Source: a virus. Taken from it: a stretch of 42,429 bases of DNA. Location of the stretch: positions 1-42,429 of IMG/VR virus record IMGVR_UViG_3300009168_000066. The stretch is one strand, 5' to 3'. The translations under genes and the position numbers were made by a program. This document shows, piece by piece, positions 26,801 to 32,223 of the stretch (position 1 is its first letter; the number at the start of each line of letters is the position of its first letter). The notes beneath the pieces are model-generated. The model had not been told where the DNA came from, ran no database searches, and saw only the letters and a program-made list of their open reading frames with translations.

Positions 26801-26974
26801 ATGTCTACATTCATTACAGTTATCTTTGTGCTTATAGTTATAGGTATAGTCCTCTACTTAGTCAATACAAAAGTCCCTATGGACTCCACAATTAAATTGA
26901 TAATTAATATAGTAGTTGTACTTGCTGTAATTGCATGGCTCCTTAGCTTTGTAGGGTTAATAAAATGGAGATAA
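26801..26974 (+). CDS. small two-helix membrane protein (Thivi_2564 family-like)
   Basis: 57 residues with two hydrophobic helices (about 3-20 and 34-53) joined by the short loop VNTKVPMDSTIK. The pattern LVNTxxPMDxxIK then IINIVVVLAVIAWLL matches the small membrane protein family named Thivi_2564, seen in bacteria and some phages. The charge distribution and position fit a class II-like holin, but the family's function is not established. It overlaps the next gene by ten bases. Confidence 0.7.
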   Translation: MSTFITVIFVLIVIGIVLYLVNTKVPMDSTIKLIINIVVVLAVIAWLLSFVGLIKWR

Positions 26975-27171
26975 TATTTGCTAATAAGGCAGAATTAACG
27001 GAAAGCGAACTCCATGCCCTAATCGAGATAATCAAGGCGATTGGGGCTTTAGTTGTCTTCATATTTGTTTGGATAAGACGGAAGAAACGACTAAAGAAGG
27101 AGGAAGAAACAAAAAAGAAAATGGAGGAGATGCAAAAAGAATTGGATATCTTGAGGCGTCAACAATACTAA
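26965..27171 (+). CDS. single-TM coiled-coil membrane protein, lysis candidate
   Basis: 68 residues: an acidic N-terminal segment, one hydrophobic helix at about residues 25-37 (AIGALVVFIFVWI), then a strongly basic RRKKR start to a Lys/Glu coiled coil. The arrangement is that of small phage inner-membrane lysis proteins (holin or inner-membrane spanin), with the coiled coil on the positively charged, cytoplasmic side by the positive-inside rule, which argues against a spanin. Identity is unproven. Confidence 0.6.
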   Translation: MEIIFANKAELTESELHALIEIIKAIGALVVFIFVWIRRKKRLKKEEETKKKMEEMQKELDILRRQQY

Positions 27172-27246
27172 ATGACCGCGCTCGCAGGCGCGTACGCGTT
27201 CCTTATATATATGTTAAATTTTAACAAATCATTAACAAACCGTTAA
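27172..27246 (+). CDS. doubtful 24-residue ORF after the lysis candidates
   Basis: ATG 27172 directly follows the TAA of the previous gene and encodes MTALAGAYAFLIYMLN plus eight residues, ending in the stem of the next terminator. It contains the GC-rich hairpin at 27177-27192. It could be a further membrane peptide or simply leader sequence. I list it only because of its exact adjacency and hydrophobic content. Confidence 0.2.
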   Translation: MTALAGAYAFLIYMLNFNKSLTNR

Positions 27247-27266
27247 CACCATGTTAACGGTTTTTT
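27237..27266 (+). terminator. intrinsic terminator closing the late region
   Basis: CCGTTAAC (27240-27247) and GTTAACGG (27253-27260) are perfect complements around ACCAT. AAA before and TTT after extend the stem to 11 pairs and the T tract continues to 27266. It marks the boundary between late (structural) and replication genes. It also contains two GTTAAC hexamers and belongs to a cluster of TTAAC motifs starting at about 27211. Confidence 0.9.
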
Positions 27267-27301
27267 CCTTTACTTTGTTGTTTAAATTCATAATCCCATC
27301 T

Positions 27302-27472
27302 ATGCAGCAAGCAGCTCTACAGCCAAAGACGGCAGAACAGTTAGAACGACAGATACAATTTCTGTCCGGTCAGTTAAAGAAATCGAAGAATCCATATGCG
27401 ATTCAGCAGAAAATTAAAAAGTTACGGAAGCATCAAGAATTAATTAACCGCTGGAATTGGCTGGCACAGTAA
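27302..27472 (+). CDS. small helical basic protein of unknown function
   Basis: 56 residues from ATG 27302; an in-frame ATG at 27251 lies inside the terminator hairpin and is unlikely to be used. The product is amphipathic and Gln/Lys-rich (TAEQLERQIQFLSGQLKKS, then IQQKIKKLRKHQELI), so probably a helical hairpin or coiled coil. It is the first gene of the replication-recombination block; a near-match to the Bacteroidota -7 box (TTTACTTTG, about 27269-27277) lies upstream. No family recognised. Confidence 0.6.
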   Translation: MQQAALQPKTAEQLERQIQFLSGQLKKSKNPYAIQQKIKKLRKHQELINRWNWLAQ

Positions 27473-27485
27473 AACCTAACAACAA

Positions 27486-28436
27486 ATGGCAGAAACACAG
27501 TACGTTGACGCAGAAGAAGTATACGAAGTGCCTATGAATGGCATGTCAGTATACCAGACAGACAAAGCAGTAGTTGATATGCAGATTATGACGGCAAAAC
27601 GTTTTCCCAGGAACTTGCAACAGGCAATTAATAAAGCCATGACGATTGCAACTATGGACAAAGAGACGGCAGCCAAATGCAACTACTCGTTATCAAAGGG
27701 CGGAAAGAATATCACAGGCCCAAGTGTTCATCTCGCACGAATCCTTGCGAGGCATTATGGAAATTTAAGGGTAGACCAGAAGGTTACCGATTTCGACAAG
27801 ACGCATGTTACAGCGGAGGCAATGGCGTTTGACCTGGAGACCAACTTCGCAATCAAAACAACGATAAAGAAATCGTTGCTTACGAGAGAAGGTATCCGAG
27901 TTACAGAAGACATGGCATCCATCATAGGAAATGCCGCAGCAGCAATCGCTTTTCGTAACGCCATATTTACAGTTCTTGACGACGACATTGTGAATAAAGT
28001 TTACAACGCGGTAAAGAAGAAGATGATTGGAGACGTTTCAACTGAGGAAAAATTGAAGATGAAACAGACCGCAGTGGTTGACGGATTGATTAAGCAGTAT
28101 GCAATCTACAAATTATCAGAGGAGGAAATTTGCAAGACGGTAGGAAAATCCGTTAGAACACATTTAACCATTGAGGACCTAGTAACTTTATCTGGATTTG
28201 AAGAAGCCATCAAAGTTGGTGAGCAAAGCTTCGGGTCTATATTCAGGCCAAATGGAACTGTAGCAAACGTTCAATCAAATTCAGTAACAAACGAGTCCAA
28301 AGAAAAGGAGCGCGTGCTTAAATTAATCAACAGTTCAAAGACAGTTGAGATATTGGAAAAGTACAAGGAGTTCCTCAAAGAGGAGGATTTGTTGACTGCA
28401 TATAATGAGAAGTACAAAATGCTCCTCAAGAAGTAA
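27486..28436 (+). CDS. putative single-strand annealing recombinase / recombination protein
   Basis: 316 residues. The conserved core runs from KCNYSLSKGGKNITGPSVHL through LARHYGNLRVDQKVTDF and AMAFDLETNFAIKTTIK to IIGNAAAAIAFRNAIF. This core occurs in many phages beside exonuclease genes and is commonly suspected to be a RecT/Erf/Rad52-type annealing protein. I recognise the pattern but cannot name the family with certainty. The C-terminal 80 residues are helical and charged. Two genes downstream is a PD-(D/E)XK nuclease, which supports a two-component recombination system. A terminator-like hairpin follows. Confidence 0.65.
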   Translation: MAETQYVDAEEVYEVPMNGMSVYQTDKAVVDMQIMTAKRFPRNLQQAINKAMTIATMDKETAAKCNYSLSKGGKNITGPSVHLARILARHYGNLRVDQKVTDFDKTHVTAEAMAFDLETNFAIKTTIKKSLLTREGIRVTEDMASIIGNAAAAIAFRNAIFTVLDDDIVNKVYNAVKKKMIGDVSTEEKLKMKQTAVVDGLIKQYAIYKLSEEEICKTVGKSVRTHLTIEDLVTLSGFEEAIKVGEQSFGSIFRPNGTVANVQSNSVTNESKEKERVLKLINSSKTVEILEKYKEFLKEEDLLTAYNEKYKMLLKK

Positions 28437-28451
28437 TTATTGTTAGGCTAC

Positions 28452-28480
28452 GGCTAGTGTTTCTACACTGGCCTCTTTTT
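28452..28480 (+). terminator. intrinsic terminator after the recombination gene
   Basis: GGCTAGTGT (28452-28460) pairs with ACACTGGCC (28465-28473), with one wobble, around TTCT; TCTTTTT follows. The next gene starts 13 bases later (ATG 28493), so partial read-through is likely. Confidence 0.75.
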
Positions 28481-28492
28481 AAACACAGAATT

Positions 28493-28696
28493 ATGGAAGA
28501 AATATTGGTACGGCTCAAAGTTTCAACAGAATTGTATGAAAATAAGGGAATGTTTATGAAGACGGTACAAGATGAATGTGTAAAGTACGGATTAGATGTA
28601 GATGAGATGTACACAATTCAAGCCGGATATGAAGGAGATGATTTTGTAATGAACAGATTAACAGTTATTGTAACACAAAGCAAAAAACATTTATGA
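28493..28696 (+). CDS. small acidic protein of unknown function
   Basis: 67 residues from ATG 28493; an upstream in-frame start (28457) would lie in the terminator stem and is rejected. Its alpha/beta pattern (ILVRLKVSTELYENKGMF, then DDFVMNRLTVIVTQS) suggests a compact fold. Its stop overlaps the start of the exonuclease gene (ATGA), implying coupled expression. No family recognised. Confidence 0.6.
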   Translation: MEEILVRLKVSTELYENKGMFMKTVQDECVKYGLDVDEMYTIQAGYEGDDFVMNRLTVIVTQSKKHL

Positions 28697-29640
28697 TATC
28701 TACAGTTGGTAAAAGATTTAGTTTTAATGACGGCATAGATTTTAAGAAAGAAGGTTGGGATAAATTGTTATTTAGTTGCTCCAGTTTGGGTTATATAATG
28801 TCAGACCCTCGCGGCAAAAGCAATATGCAAATGCTTATAGAAGCAAAGGAAATGTGGACAAAGAAAAAGAATGAATTTCTTGAACTTGATGATGCAGGTA
28901 AAGGTGACACATATAAAGCAAAGCAGGCATATGCGGCAATGGCGAAGTACAAAATAAAGATTGATAAGTACGAACCAGTTAAAGATATTCCTAACTTAAG
29001 CGACAAATGTAAGACGCATCTCGCTGACCTCTACACAGTGTATACTACAGGACGTACAGAGGATATCATATCGAAGTACATGGAGAAGGGCACTATGATT
29101 GAAGAAGATATCATAACTAACTACTCCATCCTTAAACAACGGTTCTTCAAAAAGAATATTGTACGGAAGTATAATGATTTTATAGAAGGAGAAATGGATT
29201 TCCAGGACGAGGACCAGGATATGATACTGGATGCTAAAGGTAACTGGACTATATTCCAATTCAATCGAGCCAGAGCCAAACCGATTAGTCCACTGTACCA
29301 TTGGCAACTTGAAGGTTATATGTGGCTTTGGAATAAGTCTAAAGCCAGATTGGTTTATGGATTGGTTAATACTCCGGAGAAGTTAATCGAACTGGAGAAA
29401 AAGAAACTCATGTATAACTTCGTTGGTATAGCGGAGGAGTACGAGGAAGCATGTAAAGAATTAGAATACCTTCACAGGTACGACGATATTCCTCTATCGG
29501 AAAAAATTGCGATATTCGATGTGCAGAGGAACGAAGAGAGGGTAGCGGCAATAGAACAAAGGATAAAAGATTGTCGCTACTATCTCAACAATTTTACTAA
29601 CGCAAATAAACTTTTTGAAGAAGATGAAACTGAAGATTAA
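28693..29640 (+). CDS. PD-(D/E)XK exonuclease (YqaJ/lambda Exo-like)
   Basis: 315 residues. The nuclease core shows Glu137/Glu138 in a GTMIEEDIIT helix, Asp169 in EGEMDFQD and the signature Asp180-Ala-Lys182 in ILDAKGNW. It is followed by YHWQLEGYMWLW and ARLVYGLVNTP, the Gln-helix and strand typical of phage recombination exonucleases. It would resect double-strand ends to give single strands for the annealing protein encoded nearby. The C-terminal 75 residues are a charged helical tail. The start overlaps the upstream stop (ATGA). Confidence 0.8.
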   Translation: MISTVGKRFSFNDGIDFKKEGWDKLLFSCSSLGYIMSDPRGKSNMQMLIEAKEMWTKKKNEFLELDDAGKGDTYKAKQAYAAMAKYKIKIDKYEPVKDIPNLSDKCKTHLADLYTVYTTGRTEDIISKYMEKGTMIEEDIITNYSILKQRFFKKNIVRKYNDFIEGEMDFQDEDQDMILDAKGNWTIFQFNRARAKPISPLYHWQLEGYMWLWNKSKARLVYGLVNTPEKLIELEKKKLMYNFVGIAEEYEEACKELEYLHRYDDIPLSEKIAIFDVQRNEERVAAIEQRIKDCRYYLNNFTNANKLFEEDETED

Positions 29641-29842
29641 AAATGGAGTTATCTATACTCCTGAAGGAAGAGCCGTTGGTGTTCTTTCTGAACATGCTGA
29701 TGAAAAAATTACTGAATCTATTGAGATGGGTACTGACCTTATCGACACTGTAAGGGAGTTCATAGACCAGGTTAACTCTGGAAAACTTCGTCCTAGATCT
29801 TCAGTAAAGAAATTTGAAAACGTAATACAAAAATACGAGTAA
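29624..29842 (+). CDS. small protein of unknown function
   Basis: 72 residues from ATG 29624, inside the last codons of the exonuclease gene; a TTG at 29615 would add three residues. The first 20 residues form strands (LKIKNGVIYTPEGRAVGVLS), the rest a helix with DLIDTVREFIDQVNSGK and a basic SSVKKFENVIQKY end. It is a common type of small phage protein, but I cannot assign a function. Confidence 0.65.
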   Translation: MKLKIKNGVIYTPEGRAVGVLSEHADEKITESIEMGTDLIDTVREFIDQVNSGKLRPRSSVKKFENVIQKYE

Positions 29843-29967
29843 TGGATTTAGTACTAACAGTAATGCTATCAATGCTTTTTTACGATGCAGTTAAGCTGAT
29901 ACTTAGAACATTCTTAAGATTCTTAATTTTTCACTTCCCTAAATTTAAAAAATGGATATACGAGTAA
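29842..29967 (+). CDS. small hydrophobic protein, possible membrane peptide
   Basis: ATG 29842 overlaps the TAA of the previous gene (TAATG). The 41-residue product begins MDLVLTVMLSMLFYDAVKL and ends with basic PKFKKWIYE, so one hydrophobic helix and an amphipathic Arg/Phe-rich segment are likely. The tight coupling supports translation. Function unknown. Confidence 0.5.
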   Translation: MDLVLTVMLSMLFYDAVKLILRTFLRFLIFHFPKFKKWIYE

Positions 29968-29993
29968 AGGAGGTACTAACAATGAAAACTTAA
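29966..29993 (+). promoter_or_regulatory. strong Shine-Dalgarno with a three-codon minigene
   Basis: AAAGGAGG (29966-29973) lies nine bases before ATG AAA ACT TAA (29982-29993), which encodes only Met-Lys-Thr. The next ATG (29998) starts the SSB-like gene five bases after this stop. A strong Shine-Dalgarno is unusual in this genome. It may load ribosomes that then reinitiate at 29998, or the minigene may be a decayed gene. Confidence 0.4.
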
Positions 29994-29997
29994 AACT

Positions 29998-30555
29998 ATG
30001 CAAACGTATCCAATTGAATCTTCGCTAATTAAAGAACTTGTCTACGATGCAATTACAAAGGAACTCACAGTACGATTTAAAAAGTACTATGTAGATGAAA
30101 TTACTTATGTAGATGTACCGAAGGATAAGTTTACAGATTTTCTTTTTGCGGATTCATACGGCAGGTTCTATCTTAAATTAATTAAACCACGTTTTAAAGA
30201 AAAAACAGACGACATGGCAGAAAAAAAGGCTATAGACAAAGTAATTCAAATGAAAGTTAAGGTTAATCTCCTAAAGAAGGAGTGGTTCTTTATTGGTAAA
30301 AATGGAGACGTATATGCAGATCTAACAATCCTCTATCATGAGGAGAAAGACCAGTATGGTTGCAACGGAATGATAGTGCAGGATGTTCCTTCAAAAATTT
30401 ATAAACAGGAGCCTTCAATTAAAGGGCCTATACTAGGTAACTGTGCAACCAAAGTAAAGAAAACTGAAATTGACCAAGAGGCATTACCAGGAGCAGAATC
30501 CGGTGAACTAGTTACAGACCAAGATAGCCAGGCTTTCGACGACCTTCCTTTTTAG
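29998..30555 (+). CDS. KTSC domain fused to an SSB-like protein
   Basis: 185 residues. Residues about 1-65 fit the KTSC domain (IKELVYDAITKELTVRFKK, YVDVPKDKFTDFL, then SYGRFYLKLIKPRF). Residues about 78-145 (MKVKVNLLKKEWFFIGKNG, VYADLTILYHEEKDQYGCNG, IKGPILGN) match a strand-rich domain seen in phage proteins I take to be ssDNA-binding, probably an OB fold. The C-terminus is an acidic, unstructured linker ending DDLPF, the classical SSB tip that recruits replication partners. Known SSBs do not usually carry KTSC. A role in coating single strands during replication is inferred. Confidence 0.65.
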   Translation: MQTYPIESSLIKELVYDAITKELTVRFKKYYVDEITYVDVPKDKFTDFLFADSYGRFYLKLIKPRFKEKTDDMAEKKAIDKVIQMKVKVNLLKKEWFFIGKNGDVYADLTILYHEEKDQYGCNGMIVQDVPSKIYKQEPSIKGPILGNCATKVKKTEIDQEALPGAESGELVTDQDSQAFDDLPF

Positions 30556-30580
30556 TAGATGGGTGGTTAGTTAAGACGGC

Positions 30581-30625
30581 TCCCGCTGGATGCGTCCTTT
30601 ACTCGGCTCGCAACTGAGAGCGGGG
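30581..30625 (+). ncRNA. compact three-stem RNA structure in the 5' leader of the next gene
   Basis: TCCCGCT (30581-30587) can pair with AGCGGGG (30619-30625). Inside, GGA-TGCG-TCC (30588-30597) is a mini-hairpin, and CTCGG (30602-30606) pairs with CTGAG (30614-30618) around the 7-base loop CTCGCAA. The stems abut with only TTTA unpaired, forming a three-way junction. The 7-base loop recalls a tRNA T-arm, but there is no anticodon arm and no CCA-compatible acceptor. The trailing CTTCATTTT is a weak T tract. It could be an imperfect terminator, an RNA regulator or chance pairing. Confidence 0.35.
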
Positions 30626-30641
30626 CTTCATTTTAAAAACT

Positions 30642-30658
30642 GTGCCATAGGAGGGCAC
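30642..30658 (+). promoter_or_regulatory. ribosome binding site held in a hairpin loop
   Basis: GTGCC (30642-30646) and GGCAC (30654-30658) form a stem whose loop is ATAGGAG; the Shine-Dalgarno AGGAGG straddles loop and stem. The ATG of the following gene is at 30664. The arrangement could limit or present the ribosome site. The fold is short and its use unproven. Confidence 0.45.
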
Positions 30659-30663
30659 TTCAA

Positions 30664-31083
30664 ATGGAATCTATAGTAGCAAAATGTACAGTAGCGCACA
30701 GGTCAACAGTGCAGCTTGATGCACCAAACAAGGCAAGCATCGGATTAAATATCTCCGAAGAAGATGCAAAAGATTTCGAAGTAGGTAAAAGCTATGCCGT
30801 ATCTTTTGAGGAAACCGAACCGGAAGATGATGAAGATGAAGTGGTTGGGCGTCCTGAAAGAGGAGACCGGCCAAAAACTATGCATGCCAGTAACACCTTG
30901 AGGCAAGGTTCTGAAAATGTTGTAGGTCAGCAAGGTGTTGAAGCTGTTCCAGGAAGAGGTTTAGCTGCTAATCCAGCAGAGCGTTTAGAACAACCAAACA
31001 TTCCATCTCAACCAGGAAATCCAGCACAGCCTGGACAGAAACCTTCGATTGGAAATACGCAGGTTAATCCTCCGCGTCCGTAA
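30664..31083 (+). CDS. unknown protein with low-complexity Pro/Gln/Gly-rich tail
   Basis: 139 residues. A small N-terminal beta domain (about 1-50: SIVAKCTVAHRSTVQLD, then FEVGKSYAVSFEETEP) is followed by an acidic EPEDDEDE stretch and a disordered tail with repeated PxQPGxPxQPG-like units (SQPGNPAQPGQKP). Its position between the SSB-like gene and the methyltransferase suggests a replication-linked or DNA-mimic accessory role, but no family is recognised. A structured leader precedes it and three hairpins follow it. Confidence 0.65.
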   Translation: MESIVAKCTVAHRSTVQLDAPNKASIGLNISEEDAKDFEVGKSYAVSFEETEPEDDEDEVVGRPERGDRPKTMHASNTLRQGSENVVGQQGVEAVPGRGLAANPAERLEQPNIPSQPGNPAQPGQKPSIGNTQVNPPRP

Positions 31084-31177
31084 GATGGCGTCTCTTGCCA
31101 TCGAATTTTGGGTTAACACATAACCCATATTTTACCCTACAGGTCGTGAAACAATCATTTACGTTTGTTTCACGACC
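31084..31177. promoter_or_regulatory. three tandem hairpins before the methyltransferase gene (element copy 2)
   Basis: Hairpin 1: GATGGC (31084-31089) with GCCATC (31097-31102). Hairpin 2: TGGGTT (31109-31114) with AACCCA (31122-31127). Hairpin 3: GGTCGTGAAACAA (31142-31154) with TTGTTTCACGACC (31165-31177), a perfect 13-bp stem followed by ATTTTAG. The AGGTCGTGAAACAA sequence and the general order are shared with the gap at 15790-15934. Hairpin 3 could be a terminator or operator. The AT-rich sequence from 31178 to 31215 probably holds the promoter of the next operon. Confidence 0.6.
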
Positions 31178-31215
31178 ATTTTAGACACTTTATCCATCCT
31201 CAAAATTGAAAATTT

Positions 31216-32223
31216 ATGGTTTATTACTCGTTCTATCTGGACGAACGCAGGCGTCCTGAAGACTTAAGATACAGGACAACAGAAGGATTTACCGATAGTG
31301 TAGCAAATGCTTTCGTATTTGAAAGCCAGGCAGTAGCCGAAAAAAATCTGTTCAGTTATTTTCTGGACAATGAAGATTTCCGATTTGGAAAATACCATCC
31401 GCTTCCAGGAACAGAACCATCCAAGAAAAAATCTAGAACAAAATCAAATGAAATAAAGCATTACCAGATAGTACCCGACGACTTTTCTCTCGCGTTAAAT
31501 AAGGTATATCATCTGGATTGCTTAACTTTTATGTCGCAAATTCCAGGCCAGTACTACGACCATGTTATCACTTCGCCTCCATACAACGTAGGCACCAGAC
31601 ATAATGGTAAAGATAATGAAAGCATGTATGGTCAATATGAAGACGACATGACAGAATATGAGTATGAGCAGTGGCTGTATAATGTTATTGATGAGCTGTT
31701 GAGAACAACAAAGCAGCATATCTTTTTTAACATTCAAATGCTTGGTAGGAACAAAGAAACAATACTACGAATGCAAGGCAAATACGCGAAACAGATAAAG
31801 GATATTATAATCTGGAACAAAGCAATAGCACCGCCACACATACAGCCAGGAGTAATGAATTCTAAGTTTGAATTTATCTTCATACTTTCAAACGACTTTC
31901 CAGATAAGAAAAAGTTTACAGTTGCTAACTGGAGGCAGGGTTCGTTCTCAAATGTAATAGAAGGAATGAACGCTAGTCAGAACCAGCTATCTCACTTGAA
32001 CAAAGCTACATTTCCTACTTACTTACCAAGAACTTTAATGCAAAAGTTCTGTACAAAGGGACAGTTAATCTATGACCCTTTCAACGGAACAGGAACAACT
32101 ATGGAAGCGTGCGCAATTGAAGGAATGGACTTCATTGGAACGGATATAGACGATGCACAATTGCGAGCAACTATCAAACGGTATGCTAATCAAAAATCAA
32201 TCCAGCAATTGCCATTTGAATGA
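31216..32223 (+). CDS. DNA N6-adenine/N4-cytosine methyltransferase (beta class)
   Basis: Transfers a methyl group from S-adenosylmethionine to an exocyclic amino group of DNA. Catalytic motif IV is TSPPYN (residues 119-124) and the AdoMet-binding motif I, DPFNGTGTT (287-295), lies C-terminal to it, which is the beta-class order. The first 90 residues (DERRRPEDLRYRTTEGF and a Lys/Ser-rich linker) are an extra N-terminal region, possibly for target recognition or partner binding. No restriction nuclease is next to it, so protection against host restriction is the likely role. It overlaps the helicase start by ATGA. Confidence 0.9.
   Translation: MVYYSFYLDERRRPEDLRYRTTEGFTDSVANAFVFESQAVAEKNLFSYFLDNEDFRFGKYHPLPGTEPSKKKSRTKSNEIKHYQIVPDDFSLALNKVYHLDCLTFMSQIPGQYYDHVITSPPYNVGTRHNGKDNESMYGQYEDDMTEYEYEQWLYNVIDELLRTTKQHIFFNIQMLGRNKETILRMQGKYAKQIKDIIIWNKAIAPPHIQPGVMNSKFEFIFILSNDFPDKKKFTVANWRQGSFSNVIEGMNASQNQLSHLNKATFPTYLPRTLMQKFCTKGQLIYDPFNGTGTTMEACAIEGMDFIGTDIDDAQLRATIKRYANQKSIQQLPFE

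Noticed and set aside
30556-30663. Possible tRNA gene
   Set aside because: A T-arm-like stem-loop is present, but there is no anticodon arm, no D-arm consensus and no 7-bp acceptor with discriminator in the right geometry.
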